Position numbers and translations under genes: made by a program. The notes below the pieces were generated by a model. It was not told the DNA's origin. It was given only the letters and a program-made list of their open reading frames with translations, and searched no databases. DNA of 7,724 nucleotides, taken from the NCBI GenBank assembly GCA_047619485.1, contig JBLHKE010000360.1, positions 1-7,724 of the forward strand. The letters are read 5' to 3'. Source of the stretch: JBLHKE01 sp047619485. GTDB taxonomy: Bacteria; Verrucomicrobiota; Verrucomicrobiia; Verrucomicrobiales; DEV007. Positions 1 through 6,632 of this stretch are shown one piece after another (the stretch's first letter is position 1; every line of letters starts with the position of its first letter).

Positions 1-899
1 GCAGCGACGAGACCGAGGCGATCGCCCGCAGCTTCCCCTGGGTGGAGGTCGAGCGCCGCGATCGCCCACCAGAGACGCAGTTCATGCGCCAACACCAGAA
101 CGCCTGTGCGGCGATGGCGCTGGAGAAAGCGCGTGGCGAGGGCTTCGACTGGCTGCTGCACCTCGATGCCGACGAACTCGCCTTCGGCAGTGATCCGGCG
201 ACGCGTGAGGCTGGCGACAGATCACCAGGCTGGCTGGAGCGGCTTTTTAAGCCGCCACACAAGCAGGCTCTGCAACGCGCCGATCTCATCGAGATGCTCG
301 CGGGAATTGCGCCCGACACCCAGCAGGTGATACTGCGCACGCACGAGGCCTTCCCGCTGCGGCTCCCACGCGCGGAGGATTTTTGGCAGAACCCGTATTT
401 CCAGAGTGGTGAGCCGTTCATCCAGCGGATCCTCGATCCGACTACCGGCAAGAAAATGAAGTTCGATCGCTACCTCGGACACGACAAAGGTAAATCGATC
501 GTGCGTACCGCTGCCGATGTGCAGGCGTTCAACCCGCATGGCTGGACGACCAATCAGAACATCGTCGCCCCGGAGTTTCCGCAGGAGATCCCGATCCCGA
601 CCGAGGAGCGCGGTTGTCATTTCCACTACCTAGTAGTGACGGCTGAGCAGTGGCGAAAAAAATTCGGTGCCTTCGATGGTCTCGCGAAGAATTGGCCGAG
701 CGGGGTGCCGCTGGCATTCCCGAAATCCGCCTGGCGTGAAGCCGCATTGACGATGACTGAGCAAGTGGCGGGTGACTACCTCGATGAGTGGGTGTTCCGA
801 ACCCGAGATGCGCTCGATGAGTTGGCGCGGCAGGGGGAACTCCAGATCGAGCCCGAGGTGGCTCAGATTTTGCATCGGTTTCTGTCGCGTAGCTTTTAG
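1..899 (+). CDS. Glycosyltransferase (GT2/GT92-like), 5' end missing
   Basis: Probable nucleotide-sugar glycosyltransferase, likely adding sugars to a surface glycan; donor and acceptor cannot be told. The frame is open to the window edge (first full codon at base 3), and the residues before the GTG at 42 (SDETEAIARSF) resemble the early 'S-D-x-T' region of the fold, so the true start lies upstream and 42 is not a start. The strongest evidence is WLLHLDADELAF, with the DADE metal-binding motif at 165-176. Further on are a GKSIVR segment and a HFHY segment near 619-630, both typical of family 2/92-like enzymes with a C-terminal half like this one. No membrane segment is visible, so it is probably cytoplasmic or peripheral. 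About 298 codons are present. The next gene on the same strand is 201 bases away with its own promoter-like signal, so they are probably not co-transcribed. The fold class is fairly sure; the exact family and substrate are not. Confidence 0.8.
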   Translation, partial: SDETEAIARSFPWVEVERRDRPPETQFMRQHQNACAAMALEKARGEGFDWLLHLDADELAFGSDPATREAGDRSPGWLERLFKPPHKQALQRADLIEMLAGIAPDTQQVILRTHEAFPLRLPRAEDFWQNPYFQSGEPFIQRILDPTTGKKMKFDRYLGHDKGKSIVRTAADVQAFNPHGWTTNQNIVAPEFPQEIPIPTEERGCHFHYLVVTAEQWRKKFGAFDGLAKNWPSGVPLAFPKSAWREAALTMTEQVAGDYLDEWVFRTRDALDELARQGELQIEPEVAQILHRFLSRSF

Positions 900-909
900 G
901 CTGCGACCG

Positions 910-926
910 AAACGGCAGTCCCGTTT
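910..926 (+). terminator. Possible weak terminator hairpin after the glycosyltransferase
   Basis: AAACGG (910-915) and CCGTTT (921-926) can pair around a 5-base loop, starting 11 bases after the glycosyltransferase stop codon. There is no T-run behind it, so as an intrinsic terminator it would be weak, and it may be chance. Confidence 0.25.
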
Positions 927-1024
927 GCGAATGGCCAGTGTTTCCTACGACATCACAGGCCAACTCAGAGAGAGTCAAAATTTTCATTCAGGCACAGGTA
1001 TCAGGAGGGAACGCCCCGGTGATT

Positions 1025-1047
1025 CGCAGGCGAAAGCCTACGCTACG
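1025..1047. repeat. Candidate dispersed repeat hairpin with GAAA loop
   Basis: The stretch CGCAGGCGAAAGCCTACGC folds as AGGC-GAAA-GCCT, with two more outer pairs after one mismatch. It lies in the 201-base gap between the glycosyltransferase and the TPR-like gene. Non-coding position, small imperfect hairpin and GNRA-type loop resemble interspersed REP-like elements. Only one copy is seen here, so repeat status is inferred. Apart from this element, the hairpin at 910 and the promoter-like signal at 1066, I see nothing in 900-1100. Confidence 0.3.
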
Positions 1048-1065
1048 TTCCGCCGGTGATGAAAT

Positions 1066-1094
1066 TTGTCACTGCTGCGAACCGGACCTAGCAT
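1066..1094 (+). promoter_or_regulatory. Sigma70-like promoter, possibly giving a leaderless mRNA
   Basis: TTGTCA (1066-1071, five of six matches to the -35 consensus) and TAGCAT (1089-1094, four of six matches to the -10 consensus) are separated by an ideal 17 bases. Transcription would start about 7 bases after the -10, at or next to the A of the ATG at 1101. No Shine-Dalgarno motif precedes that ATG, which fits a leaderless transcript for the TPR-like gene and, through it, the DUF2752 gene. Confidence 0.4.
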
Positions 1095-1100
1095 TTCCCA

Positions 1101-2252
1101 ATGCGTGCTCACCCAATTACCGCCTCGATCCTGTTCGTCGCCCTCGCCCTGCAATCGAGTCTAGCGTGTCTCTGGGACAGCGACACCCTCGCTGAAGAGG
1201 CGTCGGGTAAAATCAATGTCCTCAACGTCATCACTGGGCGTTTTCCACGCCATCCCCCAGCCTACTACGAGGCGCGGCTCATCCGTGTTGCGGCGGAGGT
1301 GGTGGAGCATCCCGAAAATCTCGAGCTCTACGATGATGCAGGGGTGGCCTGCGACCGTTTGCACCGATCGGCAGAGGCGATCGCTTGGATGGAAAAAAAG
1401 GCCGAGGCACTGGAGCGATCACCCGACGAGGAACACCAGTACCGTTACCATGCGAACCTCGGTACCTTCCTGATCCACCAGTGGTTCGCTGCCGGGACGG
1501 ATCCGGAGCAGGACGCCGGTGCCCGTGGTGCCGAGCACATCCGCACCGCGCTCGAGATCAACCCCGACGCGCATTTCGGTCGCGAGGCTGTTCAGTTGCA
1601 GGCGATCGAGTGGCTTCTCGAAGAACGCAGAGAGGGAATCACCGAGCCGGTCTACGATTCGCCCTCGGCAAATTTATTTCAGCATGGCATGAGGTTTTCT
1701 GGCGCACCGAATGGCACTGATTACGATAAGACGGTCGAGGGACTCACCGGACTGGTGGCGCTCGGAGCTGCCTGGGAGAGTGTCGATATCTTCCGCGTCC
1801 TAGCGACCTGTCTCGCTGATCGGCGCGACAACTCGCTGGCGTTTCTCGCCGGGCTGCGGGTCGAGGAACTTCTCGCTGATGGGAAGACCTCGCTGTCCGA
1901 TCATTTTCCTGATCCGTATGAACGAGAGGAGTACATGCTGGTCGAATCCGCCCACCTGGTTCTCTGGTTTAAAAGCGCGCGAGAGGTGGCGGATAATTGG
2001 CAGGCGGCTCGTAATTCCTATATCGAGGAGCAGATCGCGCTGGGGAAACACCCGGATACCGATGCAGACTTCTGGGCTGGATTTGATGAGGCTGCCTACC
2101 CTCTGCCGGCGATGCCCGACGAGCGTCCAGATAAGAGGCGGCCGTCTTTTGGCATCGACTGGACACGCACCGGGTTTCTCACCGCCTTGATCGCGATGCT
2201 CGGGGTCGTTCTTATAGTTCTGCTCCGCAAACAACGGAACCCAACGCGGTGA
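1101..2252 (+). CDS. Secreted, C-terminally anchored TPR-like protein (CLWDxDTL family)
   Basis: Function unknown. The 383-residue product begins with a signal peptide (hydrophobic residues about 8-22, then SLAC). The cysteine at 23 could be lipidated, but S-L-A-C is a poor lipobox, so ordinary cleavage is as likely. CLWDSDTL (23-30) and the following VITGRFPRHPPAYYEARL segment resemble a group of TPR proteins I associate with Planctomycetota and Verrucomicrobiota. Two TPR-like helical pairs follow, at about 72-105 (ENLELYDDAGVACDRL) and 112-161 (YHANLGTF to LEINPDAHFG). The middle is helical without clear motifs. A membrane segment at about 358-375 is followed by the basic tail RKQRNPTR, so the bulk should face the periplasm, with a short cytoplasmic end. 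The ATG at 1101 is chosen because it opens the signal peptide directly; no Shine-Dalgarno is seen. The DUF2752 gene follows after 10 bases and is probably co-transcribed. TPR domains usually bind proteins, so a scaffold role is inference. Confidence 0.75.
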   Translation: MRAHPITASILFVALALQSSLACLWDSDTLAEEASGKINVLNVITGRFPRHPPAYYEARLIRVAAEVVEHPENLELYDDAGVACDRLHRSAEAIAWMEKKAEALERSPDEEHQYRYHANLGTFLIHQWFAAGTDPEQDAGARGAEHIRTALEINPDAHFGREAVQLQAIEWLLEERREGITEPVYDSPSANLFQHGMRFSGAPNGTDYDKTVEGLTGLVALGAAWESVDIFRVLATCLADRRDNSLAFLAGLRVEELLADGKTSLSDHFPDPYEREEYMLVESAHLVLWFKSAREVADNWQAARNSYIEEQIALGKHPDTDADFWAGFDEAAYPLPAMPDERPDKRRPSFGIDWTRTGFLTALIAMLGVVLIVLLRKQRNPTR

Positions 2253-2262
2253 TTGCCAAGTT

Positions 2263-2532
2263 GTGCTACCGCTGATCGCCTTGGCAGCGCTCACCGTAGG
2301 GGCGTATTTGCTCCATGGCCATCCGCAGCAGACGCTCGAGAGTGGTCCCGGCTATGCGATTCAACGCGCCACGGGTCTGCATTGTCCCGGATGCAGGACG
2401 ACGCGTGCGGTGGCTCACCTCGCTAAAGGCGAGCCCTTGCAGGCGCTCGGTAGCAACGCGCTCATCTTCGTCACCGTGCCGTTGATCTCTTACCTGCTGA
2501 TTGCTCAGGCGCTGCGCCAGTGGAGCATTTGA
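2263..2532 (+). CDS. DUF2752 membrane protein, cut short by an in-frame TGA
   Basis: Small inner-membrane protein of DUF2752, a family of unknown function. The 89 residues hold a first membrane segment (about 1-17), GYAIQRATGLH, the family's cysteine motif as CPGCRTTRA (41-49; the usual form is CPGCGxTRA), the GEPLQALGSNAL segment (family: GD...A...N) and a second membrane segment (about 66-83). The reading stops at the TGA at 2530-2532, although family members go on to a third membrane segment and a short tail ending near LAP. That missing part follows in the same frame (2533-2637), so the gene looks interrupted. GTG at 2263 is the only usable start after the in-frame stop at 2215-2217. It lies 10 bases after the TPR-like gene with no Shine-Dalgarno, so translation is probably coupled. 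The two cysteines could bind metal or form a disulfide; this is unproven. Confidence 0.7.
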   Translation: MLPLIALAALTVGAYLLHGHPQQTLESGPGYAIQRATGLHCPGCRTTRAVAHLAKGEPLQALGSNALIFVTVPLISYLLIAQALRQWSI

Positions 2533-2637
2533 CGTCTGCCGATGCCGAGCTTGAAGCGGGGACTGTGGATCGCGGTGGCGGTCTTCACCATCATACCCAA
2601 TTTACCCATGGTACCATTCTCGCAGCTCGCGCCGTGA
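2533..2637 (+). pseudogene. Detached C-terminal part of the DUF2752 gene
   Basis: Reading on in the same frame past the TGA at 2530-2532 gives 34 more codons, then TGA at 2635-2637. The product contains a hydrophobic segment (GLWIAVAVFTII) followed by PNLPMVPFSQLAP, which resembles the usual RNLPxxPFxxLAP-like end of DUF2752 proteins. With it, the protein would be about 124 residues, a normal family length. An ATG at 2542, 9 bases after the stop, could allow reinitiation and make a separate 31-residue membrane peptide, so the gene might work in two pieces. Other explanations are a nonsense mutation, a sequencing error or read-through. No convincing selenocysteine-type hairpin is seen just after the TGA. 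Only 4 bases separate it from the end of the convergent HEAT gene. Confidence 0.6.
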
Positions 2638-2639
2638 AG

Positions 2640-2651
2640 TCCTAGCTAGGA
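2640..2651. repeat. Perfect 12-base palindrome at a convergent gene junction
   Basis: TCCTAGCTAGGA is a perfect palindrome overlapping the stop codon of the minus-strand HEAT gene and lying 3 bases after the stop of the DUF2752 gene. It contains two CTAG tetranucleotides, which are often rare in bacteria. With no loop bases and no T-run it is a poor terminator. Confidence 0.4.
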
Positions 2652-3775
2652 TCCAGGGCTTCCGCCGCCGCCCTCGCTCCGACGCGGGATTCATACACCG
2701 TCCACCAGTTGAGCAGCGACTCCACCTCGAACATCGCCTTCGCACGGTAGCCAGTGTTCTCCTCAAAAATCGTGATGCACTCTTCGACGACGTCTAGGTT
2801 CGGATCATTTTTGACCGCATTCACGAGGGACTCGGCTACTCCCAGAGTCCGGCGGCTCCCCATTAGGTAGGCTGCGCGTAAGCGCACGCGCCAGTGCTTG
2901 TCCTGGTCTCCCAGCAGCGCGATCAATTGGCTGTTGGTGAGAGACTCATCTTTTTCGGACTTTAGCGATGGGTAGAGAGTCGCCACCGGGATCGTGTGCG
3001 AACCAAGCCGGGTGCCCGAAGCGTAGAAATTCTTCACCCGGGTGATCTCCGCTGCCGCCCCGTCGCGGAGCCGCTGATCCGCTTTCTCGTCTTTGGACTT
3101 CGTCACCAACTTGTCGTAGGCGAGGCGGCTACCGTTGGCGATAGCATCGTCGGCCAGCATCGTCAGTTCGTTGCGCGCTCCAAGAATTTCGAGCTGCGCC
3201 CAAGCGTCACCTGGCTCCACCGATATCTGCTTCTTGATCCGTTCGAGATCGGTGCCGAACTGACTGAACTCTGCCTCTGCCTCATCCACGTGTTCGCGCA
3301 GTGCCTCGGCCTCTTTAGCAGTAACTCCATCCGGCGCGACCGCCGTCGCCTGTAGCCAATTCCGGATCATCCCTCCGAAGATGGAAAAGAAAATTAGCCC
3401 CAAAACGAGCTGCGACGCAGCGAACATTCCCAGCATTTTTAGCGGGCTGGTCATCTTCCGGTTCCGCTGCCGGCGTCGATGAGAACCGGCGGTATCTGGG
3501 ATCGCGCTGATGATTTCGGTGTTGTCGCTCTTCGTGGTCGCCCGGGTTGGCGTTGGCGTGGTGGCTGGATGCGCAGCTCTCGGTGGTGGCGTATAGCTCG
3601 CTTGGCGCTGCGGGTAGTTTCCAGTCGGGGTCACATTCTCGCCGGCGACTGGCGGGTGAACGACTCGCTCAACTTCCTCAACTTGAACGCCTTTTACCAA
3701 ATTCTCGCCCCTGCCGATCGCCCGCATCAACGGGTCATCGGTCGCAAGCGGCTGTTGGCTATTGGGGGAATTCAT
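2642..3775 (-). CDS. Single-pass membrane protein with coiled coil and HEAT-like C-terminus
   Basis: Function unknown; no named family recognised. The 377 residues divide into a polar, Pro/Thr-rich arm (about 1-95), a basic cluster HRRRQRNRK (99-107), one membrane segment (about 113-137), a charged stretch likely to form a coiled coil (about 153-185), a helical middle, and a HEAT-like region (about 281-356) including LIALLGDQDKHWRVRLRAAY and a second repeat-like pair, LGVAESLVNAV. By the positive-inside rule the arm is cytoplasmic and the coiled coil and HEAT part periplasmic. Start choice: the frame stays open far upstream across the AsmA-like gene's opposite strand, but that part is antisense. 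ATG at 3775 (MNSPNSQQ) is preferred; ATG at 3805 would add ten mostly hydrophobic residues (MYATLILVVL). Neither has a Shine-Dalgarno. It is divergent from the AsmA-like gene, suggesting shared control and perhaps a shared envelope role. HEAT domains usually bind proteins. Confidence 0.7.
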   Translation of the reverse strand: MNSPNSQQPLATDDPLMRAIGRGENLVKGVQVEEVERVVHPPVAGENVTPTGNYPQRQASYTPPPRAAHPATTPTPTRATTKSDNTEIISAIPDTAGSHRRRQRNRKMTSPLKMLGMFAASQLVLGLIFFSIFGGMIRNWLQATAVAPDGVTAKEAEALREHVDEAEAEFSQFGTDLERIKKQISVEPGDAWAQLEILGARNELTMLADDAIANGSRLAYDKLVTKSKDEKADQRLRDGAAAEITRVKNFYASGTRLGSHTIPVATLYPSLKSEKDESLTNSQLIALLGDQDKHWRVRLRAAYLMGSRRTLGVAESLVNAVKNDPNLDVVEECITIFEENTGYRAKAMFEVESLLNWWTVYESRVGARAAAEALDPS

Positions 3776-3940
3776 CAAAACTACTAGAATCAGTGTGGCG
3801 TACATTCTGGGCGCATTCAAATCAATCGCAAAACAGTGGGTTTTCCTTAAATAGACGATCTTGTGGCGACTCAGAAACCGTTGCGCCCAGCACCAAATCA
3901 GGGCACTTTCCTTACCTGTCTTCGTCTCTCCAGTATTACC
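3776..3940. promoter_or_regulatory. Divergent upstream region with 9-base inverted repeat
   Basis: This shared region must hold the promoters for both the HEAT and AsmA-like genes. CTGGGCGCA (3807-3815) is repeated inverted as TGCGCCCAG (3882-3890), 66 bases apart. The arms could be paired operator half-sites or chance. I find no convincing -35/-10 pair; an AT-rich TTAAAT at 3847-3852 is the best -10 candidate on the plus strand, without a matching -35. Confidence 0.25.
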
Positions 3941-6625
3941 ATGGGCAAATCTCGCCTCATTCCCACCGCATTTGTCCTTCTGCTCCTCGCGAGCCTCGGG
4001 TGGGCAGCGGTGTACGCCTACGACAAAGGGCTGACCAAGCGCTGGCGCGAGATGATCATGGACGAACTCTCGCGCCGGGGCATCGAGGCGGAAATCGGTA
4101 AGCTGACCTTCGATCCATTCGAGGGTCTGGTCGCGCGCAAGGTCAGCATCTTCGAAGACGAGGATCACAAGAATGTTCTCGCTACCATCAACAACATCAC
4201 GCTGGACATCGACCTTGCACGCCTCGTTCGCAAAGAGCAGTTCCTCAATACGATCGATCTGCGCGACGCCGATATCTCGTTCCCCATCGATCCGACCAAG
4301 CCGCAGGGTCGGCGCATCGATATCAAGAATTTTGGTGCGCGCATCCAGATGCCGGATGACACGATCGATATCCAGAAGGCTGAATTCGAGATCGGTGGGC
4401 TGATCGTCAGCTTGCGCGGCTCCCTGCAGCAACCCTCGCCAAAAATCGAGGATGACGAGCCCTCACCCGACACCCGCAAGCAGCGCCAGTTCATCGCAGA
4501 CCTGATCGGGCAGATCGAGAAATTCTATGTAACTGGCGCGAAGCCGCGACTCGAGGTCGAGGTTTTCGGCGACTTGGATATCCCCTCAGAGATCGAGTTG
4601 AAATGCCAGCTCCGTGCGACTGAGGTCACCCGCAACAATTACTCGTGTGATCGCCTCGAGGCGGATATCGAATTCAAGTACCCGCTGATCACGCTCGAAC
4701 GCCTGCTCATCACGGACACTCACGGTGAATTGTACGGCCATGCCGAACACAGCATCGGTGGCGATAGCGTCACCTTTGACTTCGAATCTTCCGTTGACTC
4801 CCACACCTTGCTGCGCTCGATCCTCGATACGCCGGCCTTCGGTGAGGTGGTGTTTTTCGATCCGCCTCGCGTGCAGGTCGAAGGCGAATATTTTATCAGG
4901 GAGAAGCCCGAGGTCGGGAGGCCGCCCATCCGTGTGTTCGGCAATGCCGCCTGTGGAAAATTCAAGAGCCGCAGTGAGGTGTTTGAAGGGTTCCACGCCG
5001 ATTTCTCCATCGACCGCGAGAAGTTTTTTTTCCGCAATGTCCTGCTCGAGCACAAGACTGGAACCGCAGAGGCGAAACTACTCTACAATCGTGAGGACGG
5101 CATGCGCTACAGCGCCACCGTTGACCTTAGCCCGAAGATTTTCTCGATGTTCATCGACAATGACGTGGCGACGAAGATGATCGACCGCTTCGACTTCAAC
5201 CGGCAGTCCAACTTCTTCGTCAAACTTGATGGCCGGGGCCCGGCGCGCGATCGCAAGACTTGGCACACGGTCGGGAAAGTCAACGCCAGCAATTTTCGCT
5301 ACAACGAGATCCCTGTGCAGAGCGTTCAAACCAAGTTCACCGTCGATGAGCAGATCCTGACCTTCTCCGACTTCCAGCTCGATCGCGAGGAGGGATCCAT
5401 CTTTGGTAAAGTGGCGCGTATCGACAGCAAGCGGAAGCTCGCCACCGTCAGTGGGGTCTACGGGACCGTCGATCCTGTGGCGACCACCGGCTATTTCGCT
5501 CCTAAGGTGGCCAAACACCTGGAGCGGTACCAGTTCGCGGAGGCTCCGACTGTCACGCTAGAGGGCGATATCGGTCTCAAAGGGCCAACCGGAAACAACT
5601 TCACAGTGACGTTTAAGTCACCGGGCAGCGCGCGCTACACTTTCCTCAATAAGTCGCTGCCGATCGTCGCCCCGGACGGCAGGGCAACCATCGTCGGGAC
5701 GAAGTTGAACCTAGATCTGAAGTCGAAACTCTTCGATGGCAACGTCGACGTCGAAGGCAACTTCAACTTGAAGCGTGGCGAAAAGGCGTTTGAGGCGAAG
5801 GTCGCCGTCGACCGTATCGACTTCAGCAAACTGGTCGACACCTACGAGATCAAGACCGAATCGCAGGGGACGTTCACCGGCAATGCGAACCTCCGCGGGC
5901 AGGTCGGTGCGCTGGAATCGATCGACGCCAACGGTTCGGCCATCCTCTACAACGGCAACGTGTTCGCGATTCCGACGCTTGGACCGATGTCGAAACTCAT
6001 CAACCGCATGATGCCGAAGAACCCTGACGCCGGATACAGCATCGCCAGCGAGGCGTCATCCAAACTGCAGATGAGCAATGGAATCCTCAGCGCGAAAAAT
6101 TTTGAGGCGACTGCAGGAGGCTTCCGCATCCGTGGCGAAGGCACGGTCGACCTGATCGCGCAGGAGATCGATTTCAATGCACAGATGAACGTGCGCGGAG
6201 CACCGGGCGTCGTCCTCTTCCCGGTTTCCCGCCTTTTTAAATACAAGGGCGAGGGGTCGATAAGCAACCCGACTTGGCGGCCGGTCAATTTCACCCTGCC
6301 ACGTGGTGACGGGCCAGGAATTCTCGGAGGTCCCGGTATCTTGCCGCGGAATCGCAACAAGGGAGAGGGTGATGATGCGATGGCTGACGAGGGCGGTGGG
6401 ATCTGGCGGCCACGCCTTCTGGAGAACGGGATCCCGATCGTCAAACCACTGCGCAAGGGGATCGTCAAAGGCGTCCTCAAGGGGGGAGAGATACTCAAAG
6501 ACGGCGGTGAGGCCATTATCAAAACCGGCGGCGATGTGGTGAAGAAGACTGGCGAGAAAATTCTCGGCAAAGATGAGAAAGAGGAAGACCCTGCGCCGCC
6601 GAAAGCCAAGGCCGTGACCGAGTAG
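3941..6625 (+). CDS. AsmA-like envelope protein (894 residues)
   Basis: A member of the AsmA/TamB-like group, whose members are anchored in the inner membrane, extend through the periplasm as long beta-rich structures and are linked to lipid transport and outer-membrane integrity. One N-terminal membrane segment (about 7-27) is followed by AEIGKLTFDPFEGLVARKVSIF and NNITLDIDLARLV, the usual AsmA-type opening in which a helix leads into a membrane-facing beta domain. A long beta-strand-rich middle follows. The AsmA-like C-terminal domain is at about 641-787, with ILYNGNVFAIPTLGPMSKLI, LQMSNGILSAKNFEATAGGF and RGEGTVDL. After it comes a tail (788-894) rich in Gly, Lys and Glu with four GGE-like repeats, unlike the rest. 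Start: an upstream GTG at 3863 is possible in frame, but ATG at 3941 is preferred since the membrane segment begins right after MGKSRLIP. No Shine-Dalgarno is seen. It is divergent from the HEAT gene and converges on nadE with a 7-base gap. The lipid cargo cannot be inferred. Confidence 0.8.
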   Translation: MGKSRLIPTAFVLLLLASLGWAAVYAYDKGLTKRWREMIMDELSRRGIEAEIGKLTFDPFEGLVARKVSIFEDEDHKNVLATINNITLDIDLARLVRKEQFLNTIDLRDADISFPIDPTKPQGRRIDIKNFGARIQMPDDTIDIQKAEFEIGGLIVSLRGSLQQPSPKIEDDEPSPDTRKQRQFIADLIGQIEKFYVTGAKPRLEVEVFGDLDIPSEIELKCQLRATEVTRNNYSCDRLEADIEFKYPLITLERLLITDTHGELYGHAEHSIGGDSVTFDFESSVDSHTLLRSILDTPAFGEVVFFDPPRVQVEGEYFIREKPEVGRPPIRVFGNAACGKFKSRSEVFEGFHADFSIDREKFFFRNVLLEHKTGTAEAKLLYNREDGMRYSATVDLSPKIFSMFIDNDVATKMIDRFDFNRQSNFFVKLDGRGPARDRKTWHTVGKVNASNFRYNEIPVQSVQTKFTVDEQILTFSDFQLDREEGSIFGKVARIDSKRKLATVSGVYGTVDPVATTGYFAPKVAKHLERYQFAEAPTVTLEGDIGLKGPTGNNFTVTFKSPGSARYTFLNKSLPIVAPDGRATIVGTKLNLDLKSKLFDGNVDVEGNFNLKRGEKAFEAKVAVDRIDFSKLVDTYEIKTESQGTFTGNANLRGQVGALESIDANGSAILYNGNVFAIPTLGPMSKLINRMMPKNPDAGYSIASEASSKLQMSNGILSAKNFEATAGGFRIRGEGTVDLIAQEIDFNAQMNVRGAPGVVLFPVSRLFKYKGEGSISNPTWRPVNFTLPRGDGPGILGGPGILPRNRNKGEGDDAMADEGGGIWRPRLLENGIPIVKPLRKGIVKGVLKGGEILKDGGEAIIKTGGDVVKKTGEKILGKDEKEEDPAPPKAKAVTE

Positions 6626-6632
6626 CGTGGCT

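Noticed and set aside
42..44. GTG at 42 as start of the glycosyltransferase
   Set aside because: The frame is open to the window edge and the residues upstream look like part of the enzyme.
529..987. Minus-strand open frame of 152 codons over the glycosyltransferase 3' end
   Set aside because: Antisense shadow of a well-supported gene with no recognisable domain.
1385..1720. Separate small gene inside the TPR-like gene
   Set aside because: It is a -1 shadow frame with an Arg/Pro-rich, featureless product.
2530..2532. Selenocysteine at the internal TGA of the DUF2752 gene
   Set aside because: The position does not match an expected cysteine of the family and no clear SECIS-like hairpin follows; a mutation or reinitiation is simpler.
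3863..3940. GTG at 3863 as start of the AsmA-like gene
   Set aside because: It would add 26 residues before the membrane anchor with no family support; ATG at 3941 fits better.
3776..4432. Upstream extension of the minus-strand HEAT gene frame to a 596-residue protein
   Set aside because: This part lies opposite the start of the AsmA-like gene, has no domain-like features, and the internal ATG at 3775 (or 3805) gives a sensible N-terminus.
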